A stretch of 64,000 nucleotides of DNA. Origin: MED-G105 sp038522945 (GTDB lineage Bacteria; Pseudomonadota; Alphaproteobacteria; Caulobacterales; Parvularculaceae). Position 1 is the first letter of the stretch. The number at the start of each line of letters is the position of its first letter. Positions 45,943 through 54,518 of the stretch are shown here, in pieces. A model generated the notes under the pieces. The model ran no database searches. It was not told where the DNA came from and saw only the letters and a program-made list of their open reading frames with translations. The DNA lies in the NCBI GenBank assembly GCA_038522945.1, contig JBCBJV010000005.1, positions 124,001 to 188,000 on the forward strand, given 5' to 3'. Both the position numbers and the translations under genes were made by a program.

Positions 45943-46353
45943 CTACTCCAGAATGCGTAAGGTGGCGCGGGCCATTGTTCGGGTCAGTTCCATCGCCCCG
46001 AGATTGGCTTCATAGGTGCGCTGGGCTTCGCGCATATCCATCATCTCAATCAACGGATTGACGTTCGGCAGTTGAATGTAACCGTCATCATTTGCTGCTG
46101 GATGAGAAGGATCATAGCGCAGAGAAAACGCCGACGGGTCGAGCGTCACGCGCGAAACACTCACGAGGCTCGCATCGATATCGCGATCAAGCCGCGTGGA
46201 GAACACCGGGATCTGCCGACGATAGGGATCTTCAAAGGCATTTGCAGCCGTTGAATTGGCGTTGGCGAGGTTTTCCGCAACCACCCGAATTCGGGTCGAT
46301 TGGGCGCGCAGGCCCGAAGCGGAAATCTGCAAAGCCGTACCGAGATCATCCAT
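45943..46353 (-). CDS. flgC: Flagellar proximal rod protein FlgC
   Basis: 136 aa. The N-terminus AQSTRIRVVAENLANANST carries the rod-protein ANANS signature, and the C-terminus MMDMREAQRTYEANLGAMELTR is typical of FlgC. AAGGAG lies about 11 nt before the ATG. It lies 23 bp after flgB if that gene ends at 46377. Confidence 0.95.
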   Translation of the reverse strand: MDDLGTALQISASGLRAQSTRIRVVAENLANANSTAANAFEDPYRRQIPVFSTRLDRDIDASLVSVSRVTLDPSAFSLRYDPSHPAANDDGYIQLPNVNPLIEMMDMREAQRTYEANLGAMELTRTMARATLRILE

Positions 46354-46376
46354 GGAAACCTAAACTCCTTATCGGA

Positions 46377-46772
46377 CTAGCGGTCGCCGCGGGCGGCCAG
46401 ACGGATCATGGCGAGGCCCTTGCGATAAACCGTTGACGCAAGTTGGTAGTCCATGCGGGTCGACGACAACTTCATCATTTGGGTTTCAACCGAGACTCGG
46501 TTGCCGTTGAGAGATGCATCCGGATCTGGCGCGTCAACAATTCGGGGCCCGTTGGATTGGCTACTTGCAGCCTTGGTCACATGACGCGGATCACTGACGC
46601 GCATGGCCTCACGCCGGGCCATTTTGTCGAACGAAGGCGGAGCAACGTCACGGGCACGAAACCCGGGTGTATCCGCATTGGCGATGTTCTCCGCAAGCAC
46701 ATTTGTCCGTGCCGCGAGGTGACGCATACGGTCGGTTAAGCTCGACAAAAGGGATGTGGTGTTGAGGTCCAA
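46377..46772 (-). CDS. flgB: Flagellar proximal rod protein FlgB
   Basis: 131 aa if translation begins at the TTG at 46772, preceded by AGAAGGA with 8-nt spacing. An in-frame GTG at 46790 would add six residues but has no ribosome binding site. The segment TNVLAENIANADTPGFRARDV is the FlgB signature. It is the first gene of the flagellar run. A near-CtrA sequence lies about 60 bp upstream. Confidence 0.9.
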   Translation of the reverse strand: MDLNTTSLLSSLTDRMRHLAARTNVLAENIANADTPGFRARDVAPPSFDKMARREAMRVSDPRHVTKAASSQSNGPRIVDAPDPDASLNGNRVSVETQMMKLSSTRMDYQLASTVYRKGLAMIRLAARGDR

Positions 46773-46833
46773 GGGGACGTTCCTTCTCACACGGCTTTTT
46801 CCATAGGCTCACCACGACAATGGCAAACCTTGG

Positions 46834-46848
46834 TTAACCCGGTCTTGA
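46834..46848 (-). promoter_or_regulatory. Near-consensus CtrA box upstream of flgB
   Basis: Read on the plus strand it is TTAA-CCCGGTC-TTGA, one mismatch from TTAA-N7-TTAA. It lies in the 204-bp divergent region between flgB and the patatin gene. Early flagellar operons are often CtrA targets. Confidence 0.35.
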
Positions 46849-46976
46849 GAGCCTGATTTAAATTCCATTCATCAGGTCATATTTTCGAAATGCCTGTTAC
46901 TATTCTCCTAACCTGCGTTTCCAGGTGAACTTCTGCCAAACATGCTGGGGCAGAACTTAAAGGTGGCGATCGACCT

Positions 46977-47900
46977 ATGGCGAAAAAACTCGGATTGGTA
47001 CTCGGGTCTGGGGCCGCACGAGGCTGGGCCCATGTGGGCGTGCTTCAGGCTCTCGATGAGATTGGTTTGCGCCCGGACGTTATCGCGGGATGTTCCGTTG
47101 GTGCCCTTGTCGGGGGCGCGCACCTCATCGGAGCGCTTGATGACTTCATGGCCTGGGCCAGGGAGCTAAGCCCGATTTCTGCCCTCTCCCATTTCGGGCT
47201 CAACATCGCCAGGGGCGGCCTCATTGATACAGGCCCTGCCTTCGAGGCGTTTCGAAGTTTTGACAAAGATATCGCTGACCTGCCTATAAAGTTCGGTGCT
47301 GTGGCTGCCGATCTCGGCACAGGAGAAGAAGTTTGGCTCACAGATGGCTCCGTCGTTGAAGCGGCGAAAGCGTCGAGCGCCATCCCTATTGTCTTCCATG
47401 CAGTTCAGCGCGGCACCCGCTGGCTTGTTGACGGGGCGGTCGCCAACCCGACCCCAGTTACGCTCGCCCGTCATCTGGGGGCGGACGTTGTGGTCGCCGT
47501 TGATTTGAACGCGGTGCCAAGGGTGCTCGACCGGTTTAACCCACCACCACCCAGTGTGCCGGCAGTGAGGGAGGTCCCGGAAGCACCACCCGGACTTTCC
47601 GGTGCCGTCACTTACTTTATTGAAGACACGCGCCGCCGGATCGACGAGCAGATTGCGCTTGCAAAGGCGAAACAAAATGCGCGCCCGCAACTCTTCGAAA
47701 CTGCTTACGCTGCGGCGGACATTTTTCAGATGCACCTTTCCAAAGCACGCCGTGAGATCGAGACACCCGATTTTTGCCTCGCCCCCGATATGCGGGACGC
47801 CCTTCCAACCGCCTTTGACAGGGCTGACGATTTTATTGCCGAAGGCCACCGTGCCTTGCTGGAAGAAGCAGACACGATCAAGTCTGCCCTCGCGTCGTAG
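46977..47900 (+). CDS. Patatin-like phospholipase (RssA family)
   Basis: 307 aa. The oxyanion motif GSGAARG at 10-16, nucleophile Ser40 in GCSVG and catalytic Asp152 in VDGAVANP form the patatin dyad. No signal peptide. Family members are cytoplasmic or membrane-associated lipid acyl hydrolases. It is monocistronic and divergent from the flagellar operon. The C-terminal 90 residues are helical and rich in Ala/Arg. Confidence 0.92.
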   Translation: MAKKLGLVLGSGAARGWAHVGVLQALDEIGLRPDVIAGCSVGALVGGAHLIGALDDFMAWARELSPISALSHFGLNIARGGLIDTGPAFEAFRSFDKDIADLPIKFGAVAADLGTGEEVWLTDGSVVEAAKASSAIPIVFHAVQRGTRWLVDGAVANPTPVTLARHLGADVVVAVDLNAVPRVLDRFNPPPPSVPAVREVPEAPPGLSGAVTYFIEDTRRRIDEQIALAKAKQNARPQLFETAYAAADIFQMHLSKARREIETPDFCLAPDMRDALPTAFDRADDFIAEGHRALLEEADTIKSALAS

Positions 47901-48130
47901 CCTGGCCCTGGAATGGCGAAGTCTGCAGCGCCACGCTCTTCACTTCAACAAACGGCCCCCAGTCGTCAAACCCCTGTCAGCTCTGTTCACTTTCGCGCGC
48001 AGCGAATTGCCGGACGCCCGGAATATGGGCAAAACACTGGTCGAGAGGGCTGTGGCGGCAATCGAGGACGCGCGGCTGTTTAGGATTTGCTTGTCCGCCA
48101 ATAGCGCGGCTTTTCAAAAAGGGGATCTCC

Positions 48131-48658
48131 ATGAACTTTGTAACCAAAACGATTTTGGCAAGCATTGCGCTTCCATCCGCGGCCCTGGCCGGTTGTGTAT
48201 CCGTTTCGAAAACCACTTCCGCGACCGCACCTGTAACTGCCACTGAAGCTGCCAACGAAATGACCATTGAACCTGCTCTCAAGACCACCGCATCTTCCAA
48301 TGATTTTGCAACCACCCTCGCCAAACTCCAGACAGAGATCGACGCCAAGGGCCTAAAAACGTTTGCAGTTGTGGATCACGCCAAGGGCGCTGCCTCAATC
48401 GGCGAGCCACTCCGCCCAACAACCCTGATCATTTTTGGGAACCCCAAAGGCGGCACACCATTGATCCAGGCACGTCAGGAAATGGGCCTTGCTCTGCCGC
48501 TCAAAGCGCTCGTCTTCGAAGACGAAGCGGGCACAGTCCAAATTGCCACGACCGATATTCAAGAAGTTGCAAGTCGCTATGGCGTGAGCGGCAATGATCA
48601 GCGCCTGGCCAATATCGCCGGGCTGCTCGACCTTTTAGCAACAACCGCCGCGAATTAA
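48131..48658 (+). CDS. DUF302-domain lipoprotein
   Basis: 175 aa. The lipobox is ALAGC with Cys22. The DUF302 domain occupies about 60-165 (KTFAVVDHAKGA; LIIFGNPKGGTPLIQ; LPLKALVFED). DUF302 proteins are small alpha+beta proteins of unclear role. GGGGATC precedes the ATG. Isolated between patatin and an AraC-type regulator. Confidence 0.88.
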   Translation: MNFVTKTILASIALPSAALAGCVSVSKTTSATAPVTATEAANEMTIEPALKTTASSNDFATTLAKLQTEIDAKGLKTFAVVDHAKGAASIGEPLRPTTLIIFGNPKGGTPLIQARQEMGLALPLKALVFEDEAGTVQIATTDIQEVASRYGVSGNDQRLANIAGLLDLLATTAAN

Positions 48659-48745
48659 TCCGGCTCGCTAGCGCTACTTCTCCATAACGGCTAACGTTCC
48701 CCAAAAAAGAACGCGCGGTCGTTAACGGTCGGAGAGGCGAAAATA

Positions 48746-49579
48746 ATGCATCTGCGGTACTTTCCGGTACGGGCGGATTTGCGCGAGTTTTTCGGCGTCT
48801 ATTATGTTTTTGAAACGCCAACACGGGCATTTCAGCCGCTTTGTGCTGAGCTAGGCAATCTGCGTTTCGTCCTTGAAGGGGGTGGCGTCACTGTTTGGCC
48901 TAACGGGTCGTTGCGGCCTGTGCCGGATGCATCTGTGGTCGGGCCGACCATGTCCGCCTACACGATCGATGCTCAAGCAGGCACCAAAGTTTTTGGCGTG
49001 GGCGTGCTGCCTTACGGCTGGGATGTGCTCTTCCGGTTCAGCGCGGAGCGCCTTGCCGACCAACAGGAAGACCTTTCAGCCTTTATGGGTACGCGAGCCC
49101 TGGAGTTGCTCGATCGGTTGCGCCATGCGCGGTCTGATGAAGAACGGGTAGCAGTGGCCGACGCCTATTTTGGCGCGCTCTTGGGTTCCCGTAAGCCGAG
49201 GCGGCGCTTCCCCGGAGAGTTGGAATCTTGGCTCCTTCAGCCGGATGTGCACGGGATCGATGATCTTGTGGAGGCGCTAGACGTCTCTCGTCGCCAGGTC
49301 GACCGATTGGCAAAGTATTATTTCGGCGCATCGCCCAAGGCTCTCCAACGAAAATATCGAGCTCTTCATGCCTTGACCCGGATAAGCCTCGACCAACCAA
49401 GCCATTGGTTCGATGCGAGCGGCGAGGGGTTCTACGACCAATCCCATTTTATCAAAGAATTCAAACAGTTCGTCGGCTCGACACCCAAAGCCTTTATGGG
49501 TGAAGCAGCTGTTTTGATGTCCCACTCGATAAAGCTACGCGCGCGCGCAACCCACAAACCGCCCCTTGAGCTCCTCTAG
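48746..49579 (+). CDS. AraC-family transcriptional regulator
   Basis: 277 aa. The C-terminal double helix-turn-helix runs from about 170 to 260 (IDDLVEALDVSRRQVDRLAK, then YDQSHFIKEFKQFVGSTPKAF, the AraC signature). The N-terminal 150 residues form a sensor resembling the DUF6597-type domain. The effector and target are unknown. Monocistronic, closed by a terminator. Confidence 0.9.
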   Translation: MHLRYFPVRADLREFFGVYYVFETPTRAFQPLCAELGNLRFVLEGGGVTVWPNGSLRPVPDASVVGPTMSAYTIDAQAGTKVFGVGVLPYGWDVLFRFSAERLADQQEDLSAFMGTRALELLDRLRHARSDEERVAVADAYFGALLGSRKPRRRFPGELESWLLQPDVHGIDDLVEALDVSRRQVDRLAKYYFGASPKALQRKYRALHALTRISLDQPSHWFDASGEGFYDQSHFIKEFKQFVGSTPKAFMGEAAVLMSHSIKLRARATHKPPLELL

Positions 49580-49696
49580 GAGCGAAAATTTCGGTTTTGG
49601 CCAAATTTTCCAATCAATAAAGGGAACTTCCTGAGATATTCACCCCATCGCGGGGGAGAGGCCCTAACGGGTTCCGCATTTGCGGGGAGAAAGCCG

Positions 49697-49735
49697 AAAG
49701 GCAGTGGCAGTTGATGCCGCTGCCTTTTGTTTTTG
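49697..49735 (+). terminator. Rho-independent terminator after the AraC-family gene
   Basis: AAAGGCAGTGGC and GCCGCTGCCTTTT pair with one G-T wobble around AGTTGAT, followed by GTTTTT. It lies 118 bp after the stop codon. The rest of 49580-49818 is empty. Confidence 0.8.
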
Positions 49736-49818
49736 GCCACTGGGATGGCAGAAAGGCGTCCCATCGGCCGCAAGCGGATTTCCTGCTCCCGAACGACGTA
49801 ATTATCCTCCAGGTTGGT

Positions 49819-50280
49819 CTAGAAAATCCCGAGGAACTTTTTGCGCCGTTTTTCACCGCGCAGCTTGCCTTTGGCATCGCTTGCCAGAAAACGCCCGTAA
49901 TCTGCTTCAACCCTGTCAGTCCGCAGGGCGGTCTCCTTCAACCCACGCACAAGATCATGGGTCGCATCTTCAGCGCCGTAACTGAACGCCGGGGCCATGT
50001 CGCTCGCCGAGTACTGCTGAGATGGCGTGACAGCACTTGTCCCATTCCCGCGCCGTCCGCGATTTTTTTCCGCAGCCCGTGCGGCGTCTGTCAGACGGAC
50101 CCGGAGCGCAGCAAAAGCAGCCTCAGCAGGTTCACGGACATCATTGGGAATCTCTTCCATCATCTCCGAAGCAAGGTCGCGGCGCGGCGGCAGTTGGATG
50201 TTTTCAACACCGCGCCCGGTCAAGCGCCGCTCGGTACGGCCCTCGAAACTACCCCAGATTTGTTTTAACCGGTCTGACAC
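49819..50280 (-). CDS. Hypothetical protein, partner of the proteasome-like gene
   Basis: 153 aa from the GTG at 50280, chosen because GGAGGAG lies 7 nt upstream. It is hydrophilic and basic at the C-terminus (GEKRRKKFLGIF), with helical segments at 20-60 and 105-140 and a Gly/Ser/Asn linker around 80-95. No signal peptide. I recognise no domain. It follows the proteasome-like gene by 56 bp on the same strand, which suggests a two-gene operon. Confidence 0.6.
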   Translation of the reverse strand: MSDRLKQIWGSFEGRTERRLTGRGVENIQLPPRRDLASEMMEEIPNDVREPAEAAFAALRVRLTDAARAAEKNRGRRGNGTSAVTPSQQYSASDMAPAFSYGAEDATHDLVRGLKETALRTDRVEADYGRFLASDAKGKLRGEKRRKKFLGIF

Positions 50281-50336
50281 TTTTTCGCTCCTCCAGGATC
50301 CATAACGCACGCCTCGCTTGCGGGCGCGTGGGCGCT

Positions 50337-51620
50337 TTACAGATCAGGCTTATCCCGCTTTAGCTCCAACCCGCCATTGCGGGTGATAACCGCCACATCA
50401 ATTGGTCCACCGACCGTCTCAATAGAATTCATTACCTTCTGCTGGAAGGAGTTAAGCTTGATCAGCGACGCGGCGGTCTCGCCAAGCTCACGTCGTGGCA
50501 AAGAGCCGATCGCACGGTAAATCGGCCGAGTATGAACTGTATACTGATAGCCGTCGATTGATTTGAAAAACTCTCGCAAAGCGAATGACATGTTGTTCTC
50601 AGAATAGTCTCTGAGCAACGCCTGACGCTGCTGATCGGAAAGACCAGGCGCACGCCCGATCACATCGTTTACAAGCGTCATGGAAAGTTTCAGCGTCTCG
50701 CCGTACATGAAACGCCGGAGATATTCGTCCATGCCTGTGAGGAACGTCTTGATCATCCGGTCCTGGGCGAACGGCTGAACAATAGGACCACCGTCGGCGG
50801 TCATGTTCGCGACCCGATCATTCTTCCGTTTGAGGATCCCGAGCACGACGCTTGATGTGAGATAAGACCGCATGGACGGGAACTTCTCACGCGAGCCAAA
50901 TCCCGCAAAAACAACGCCCGTATAGTGCTCGAAAAATGCGTCCTTGGTAACGGCGTATGTGGCAATATCTCGAAGGCGCTGTTTCGTGGCTTCTGAAACG
51001 ACGACATTGCCATAGTCCGCGCGAATGGCGCCGACCAGGCTATCGATGAGTTGTTCGACCTCGCCAGAATACCGCCGCCGAATTTGTTCATCCATACCAT
51101 TTGGGAAGCAGGGAAGGTCAGCCCGGGAAGTGTCGTCGGGATACCGCTGATAGTCCATATGGAGCTGACCGACAACAAACTCAAAAATCGAGGAAAGATG
51201 ATCGCGCACGCGACCCGCGCCGGTTTCTTTGAATTTTTGGACCTGAACATCGAAATCTTCAGCGATCACCGAGAAAACCACAGCAACGTGCTTGAAGAAC
51301 TCTGTATCCTGATGATCCGGCGGGAAGAGATCCGGGTTGCCGGACAGGAATGCCATAAAATCTTCGGCGTAGTCCTGAACTGTGTCGAGGGGTCGACCGC
51401 CAGATGCTTCCCGATAAAGCGAGATCACCGTTTCCCAAGGCGTCGACATCAATTCGGCATTATTGTAAATCATAACCGCGACCGGCTGGCCGTCGATTAA
51501 AGGAAATAGTTTGTCAACGGACTGATAGGTCTTGATGTATTGGTGGCCTGAGATTGTCACCGCGCTGTCAGCTGCCATGGCAACAGCTTGCCGGTTCATC
51601 AAAACAACTTCCGAGGTCAT
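50337..51620 (-). CDS. Proteasome-like Ntn-hydrolase family protein, 427 aa
   Basis: The ATG at 51620 has GAGGGG upstream. The N-terminus is MTSEVVLMNRQAVAMAADSA. Counting Thr after the initiator Met as position 1, Asp falls at 17, as in proteasome beta subunits and HslV (Thr1, Asp17, Lys33). A Lys follows at 36 in DKLFPL. The next strand (PVAVMIYNNAEL) also fits the fold. The remaining 300 or so residues are helical and unrecognised. Ordinary subunits are about 175-240 aa, so this is much longer. I infer a self-activating N-terminal Thr hydrolase whose substrate is unknown. Confidence 0.68.
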   Translation of the reverse strand: MTSEVVLMNRQAVAMAADSAVTISGHQYIKTYQSVDKLFPLIDGQPVAVMIYNNAELMSTPWETVISLYREASGGRPLDTVQDYAEDFMAFLSGNPDLFPPDHQDTEFFKHVAVVFSVIAEDFDVQVQKFKETGAGRVRDHLSSIFEFVVGQLHMDYQRYPDDTSRADLPCFPNGMDEQIRRRYSGEVEQLIDSLVGAIRADYGNVVVSEATKQRLRDIATYAVTKDAFFEHYTGVVFAGFGSREKFPSMRSYLTSSVVLGILKRKNDRVANMTADGGPIVQPFAQDRMIKTFLTGMDEYLRRFMYGETLKLSMTLVNDVIGRAPGLSDQQRQALLRDYSENNMSFALREFFKSIDGYQYTVHTRPIYRAIGSLPRRELGETAASLIKLNSFQQKVMNSIETVGGPIDVAVITRNGGLELKRDKPDL

Positions 51621-51715
51621 ACCGCCCCTCTTTTCCCACTCTGCGCCGGTCAGCATTCGATCAAACGGAACAGCGAGACAAATCGCCAAAGTTCAATCGA
51701 GACAGTCAGACCGGA

Positions 51716-51731
51716 TGTCCCCGATGGGACA
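51716..51731. repeat. Short perfect inverted repeat in a gene-free stretch
   Basis: TGTCCC (51716-51721) and GGGACA (51726-51731) flank CGAT. It lies about 100 bp upstream of the proteasome-like gene, in the 381-bp divergent gap 51621-52001, in which I see no other gene. Confidence 0.3.
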
Positions 51732-52001
51732 GACGCGCAAAGCGTGTGCCCACCACTCAAGGTGACCCAAGGCTTTAGTCTTTAACGGGAAAACCGATGA
51801 ATGGGAATGTCCTCCAGGGGGCTAAGGCGTGTTTCCCGGCTTGTATGCGGCGTCCATGTCTCAGTCTTGGCCGACGAAACGCTCGGTTCATCTTTGTCCG
51901 TCGGCGGCTCACCGATTTGTGTATGTTGCGGCGCGGCATGTGTGTCGAAATTGTGGCCGAAGATACCATTTATCGCCCAGAAGCAATTGCTGGAGAGATT
52001 C

Positions 52002-52112
52002 ATGGATTTCATTTTTAGCTCTGGACCCGCCGCGCCCATCCTCGTGGGCTTTATTTCATTGCTCACCTTGGTCAACGGTCTCTATTTCGCTGCTCTGAGG
52101 GGCAAAAAGTAA
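52002..52112 (+). CDS. Small single-span membrane protein, 36 aa
   Basis: GGAGAGA precedes the ATG. The product begins MDFIFSSGPAAPILVGFI, and one hydrophobic span covers about 11-32, followed by a basic end (ALRGKK). It is too short for family recognition. A GC-rich hairpin follows (52130-52150). Confidence 0.5.
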   Translation: MDFIFSSGPAAPILVGFISLLTLVNGLYFAALRGKK

Positions 52113-52129
52113 GGCCATTGGATCGACGG

Positions 52130-52150
52130 GGGCGGGGCATTTCCCCGCCC
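52130..52150 (+). terminator. GC-rich hairpin after the 36-aa gene
   Basis: GGGCGGGG (52130-52137) pairs with CCCCGCCC (52143-52150). AAAA, not T, follows on the plus strand, so it is a hairpin with uncertain termination activity. Confidence 0.4.
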
Positions 52151-52182
52151 AAAATTGGCTAACTGGCATTAACCCTCGGCCT

Positions 52183-52205
52183 TTAAAAATCAACGGGATT
52201 TTTAA
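52183..52205. promoter_or_regulatory. AT-rich palindrome upstream of the 43-aa gene
   Basis: TTAAAAATC (52183-52191) and GATTTTTAA (52197-52205) are a perfect 9-bp inverted repeat with a 5-nt spacer, ending 45 bp before the start codon at 52250. It resembles a repressor operator or a transcription terminator stem. Confidence 0.45.
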
Positions 52206-52249
52206 GAAAAACCGCTCTTCTGTCCTCGGGTCAGGGAGAGGTCTACATC

Positions 52250-52381
52250 ATGGTTTTGACGCCGGTCGTTGTTGTGTTGTTGGTTTTTATCGGTTTGGTC
52301 TTTTGTGTGGCCGGTGGCTATTTGAGCCAGTGCCTTGCAACCAAAGTTGTCGGCTCCAGCCGCATTGAGAAAATCTCTTAA
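52250..52381 (+). CDS. Small single-span membrane protein, 43 aa
   Basis: GGGAGAGG lies about 7 nt before the ATG. The product starts MVLTPVVVVLLVFIGLVF and continues CVAGGYLSQC, a single membrane span with two Cys, followed by a basic/polar tail ending RIEKIS. It is separated from the 36-aa gene by 137 bp with its own palindrome. No family recognised. Confidence 0.5.
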   Translation: MVLTPVVVVLLVFIGLVFCVAGGYLSQCLATKVVGSSRIEKIS

Positions 52382-52444
52382 ACGAGTCCTCCTCAAAGAC
52401 CTTCTTCGCGATGTTTCGCGACCGGGTCAGTCATTGGGTTGGGG

Positions 52445-53044
52445 TTACTCACGTTCACTCGGCACGAGCTCCCGCCAGATTTCCTCAACGCGAACCCGCG
52501 TATCCTCAAGGGTGCCAACAGTCTCAATAATGTGCGTCGCCCGCGCCCGCTTTTCTGCGTCGGGGGTTTGTTTCGCTAGGATTTGATCAAATTTATCGCC
52601 AGTCATGCCGGGCCTTGCCAAAACCCGCGCCTTTTGAATTTCATAAGGCGCTGAGACGACGATAACCGTCTCGAAGTATTTCTCCGCTCCGGTCTCAAAC
52701 AATAGCGGAATATCCAGGACAATGAGCGCGGCCCCGGACGCCATTGCTGCTGCAATGGACGCCGTGCGATCTTCCGCGACCAGCGGATGAATAATTCCTT
52801 CCAGTTTGGAGAACGCCTCGCCGTCATTGAGAACAAGGGATGAAAGTCGCCCTCGGTCGACTTGGCCCTCCACTACCGCCGCTGGGAACGCTTCTGCGAT
52901 CGGGGCAACGCCCGCACCGCCTTTTGCATAAAGACGATGAACCGCCGCGTCCGCGTCCCAAACCGCAGCGCCAAGCTCGCCAAACATAGAAGCGACCGTT
53001 GACTTGCCCATCCCAATGGACCCGGTGAGTGCAACGATCTTCAA
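52445..53044 (-). CDS. coaE: Dephospho-CoA kinase
   Basis: 199 aa. P-loop GSIGMGKST at 8-16 and the conserved WDADAAVHRLY. Final step of coenzyme A synthesis. It is last in a four-gene minus-strand run, overlapping the aroE stop by 4 nt (ATGA). Downstream is an unrelated convergent small gene. Confidence 0.96.
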   Translation of the reverse strand: MKIVALTGSIGMGKSTVASMFGELGAAVWDADAAVHRLYAKGGAGVAPIAEAFPAAVVEGQVDRGRLSSLVLNDGEAFSKLEGIIHPLVAEDRTASIAAAMASGAALIVLDIPLLFETGAEKYFETVIVVSAPYEIQKARVLARPGMTGDKFDQILAKQTPDAEKRARATHIIETVGTLEDTRVRVEEIWRELVPSERE

Positions 53045-53919
53045 AGCTTCCCCTTAAGACTTTTTTCCAGAACCCCACGGACACCGCCGTCGACGTCCGG
53101 CCGCACGCCAGTCCAGTGCTCAAAGCAAGGAACCGCCTGGCCGATCAGCATGGAAAGTCCATCAATTGTTCGGCAGCCCTGTGCCCTTGCCGCTGCCAGG
53201 AGGTTTGTTTCCAGAGGCACGTAAACACTGTCAAAAACAATAGGGTTTGAACGGAAGATTTCAGTCAGTTCATCAGCGAGAAAGTCATGATCTGGGTGGC
53301 CAACCATGCCTAAGGATGTGGCATTAAAAATGATATGAGCGCCAGTCATAGCCTCCGCACATGCCGCCCAGGGCAAAACTTCAATTGCAAACTCTTCTGC
53401 GAGGCGAGTTGCTTTTTCTTCGGTACGATTGGTAACGAACACCGTTTCTATACAAAGTAACGTGCTTAAAGTATAAATAGCCGCGCGGGCAGCCCCGCCT
53501 GCCCCCAACACGATCGCTTTCGCTGGTGGCTTTGAGACATGACCGCTTGCAGAAAAAGCATGACGCAGTGGACCTTCGATCCCGGCGCAATCAGTGTTAT
53601 CAGCATGGATGTGATCACCATCGAAGGTCAGAAAATTGGCGGCACCAATTTTTTCTGCACCCGCGGACCTTGTGGTGGCGACCTTAAGGGCATGCTCCTT
53701 ATGCGGAATAGTGATATTAAGGCTTTTAAACCCAGCGCTCTTTAGCCCCGTGACCACTTTCGCAAAGGCGTCGAAGGTGGGGGAACAAGGGATGCGCACA
53801 TAGTCAAGATCAAGGCCTTTTTCTTCAGCCCAGTAGGCATAGATGTCCGGCGATCTGGAGTGGGCCACAGGCCACCCGATCACACCAGCAAGAAGAGGAG
53901 CGGCGTCGGTCATGGTCAA
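53041..53919 (-). CDS. aroE: Shikimate dehydrogenase
   Basis: 292 aa. Shikimate-site segments VIGWPVAHSRSP (N-terminal) and SLNITIPHKEHAL with the catalytic Lys; the NADP fold has VLGAGGAARAA and the NRTEEKA basic-patch segment. It reduces 3-dehydroshikimate. Overlaps the maf stop by 4 nt. Confidence 0.96.
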   Translation of the reverse strand: MTMTDAAPLLAGVIGWPVAHSRSPDIYAYWAEEKGLDLDYVRIPCSPTFDAFAKVVTGLKSAGFKSLNITIPHKEHALKVATTRSAGAEKIGAANFLTFDGDHIHADNTDCAGIEGPLRHAFSASGHVSKPPAKAIVLGAGGAARAAIYTLSTLLCIETVFVTNRTEEKATRLAEEFAIEVLPWAACAEAMTGAHIIFNATSLGMVGHPDHDFLADELTEIFRSNPIVFDSVYVPLETNLLAAARAQGCRTIDGLSMLIGQAVPCFEHWTGVRPDVDGGVRGVLEKSLKGKL

Positions 53920-54518
53920 AAGTCGATGGCGCTCGCATCGCGCAAGAACGTCAGTAGCGGGAATAGCGCAAGCCCCAGGACAGCAAAGTAGTCCCCCTCT
54001 ATCTTTTTGAAGAGACGCGCCCCTAAACCTTCGACCTGATATGCCCCGACGCTGGCCAGTATATCTGGACCTGCCTCTTCAAGGTACTGATCAATTTGGG
54101 TATCGTTGAAAGTGTGCATGATCAAAGTGGAACGAGCCAGGTTCTCATAAACTTTGACGCCGCCTTGATAAACGACCGTGCCGTTCAACAGATAGTGGGC
54201 TTGTCCGGATAACTCCTTCAGCCGTGCCCGCGCCTCAGCCATATCGACGGGCTTATCGAAGCCTCTTTGTTCAAATTCCAAGATCTGGTCAGAGGCAATA
54301 ACGTAGGCGGCAGGATCAATAAGAGGTTGGACGGCTTCAGCTTTGGCAATGGCAAGCGCAAGGGCTGCATCCTCCAGCGAACGGCCGTCGTGCAGACAGG
54401 CTTCTTTGATGGCCACCTCATCAACATCTGGCCGCACGATATCGAAGGAAAGCCCAGCGCCCTGTAAGATTTGTTGGCGGATGGCACTGCCGGACGCGAG
54501 AATAATCGGCGCATTCAT
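53916..54518 (-). CDS. maf: Maf-family nucleotide pyrophosphatase
   Basis: 200 aa. The start PIILASGSAIRQQIL and the segment VIASDQILEFEQRGFDKP are typical of Maf enzymes, which hydrolyse modified or canonical NTPs (dTTP/UTP). The start overlaps the PDRP gene stop by 4 nt. Conserved in the alphaproteobacterial origin cluster. Confidence 0.93.
   Translation of the reverse strand: MNAPIILASGSAIRQQILQGAGLSFDIVRPDVDEVAIKEACLHDGRSLEDAALALAIAKAEAVQPLIDPAAYVIASDQILEFEQRGFDKPVDMAEARARLKELSGQAHYLLNGTVVYQGGVKVYENLARSTLIMHTFNDTQIDQYLEEAGPDILASVGAYQVEGLGARLFKKIEGDYFAVLGLALFPLLTFLRDASAIDF

Noticed and set aside
45399..46061. A 220-codon plus-strand frame over the amidohydrolase start, fliE and flgC
   Set aside because: It is antisense to two certain flagellar genes and has no family match.
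49711..50268. A 185-codon plus-strand frame opposite the 153-aa gene
   Set aside because: The minus-strand frame has a strong ribosome binding site, lies in line with the proteasome-like gene and gives a more protein-like sequence. The plus-strand frame begins inside a terminator.
51621..52001. Several 60-100 codon frames in the gap before the 36-aa gene
   Set aside because: They lack convincing ribosome binding sites and read as Arg/Cys-rich shadow sequence. I left the gap gene-free apart from an inverted repeat.
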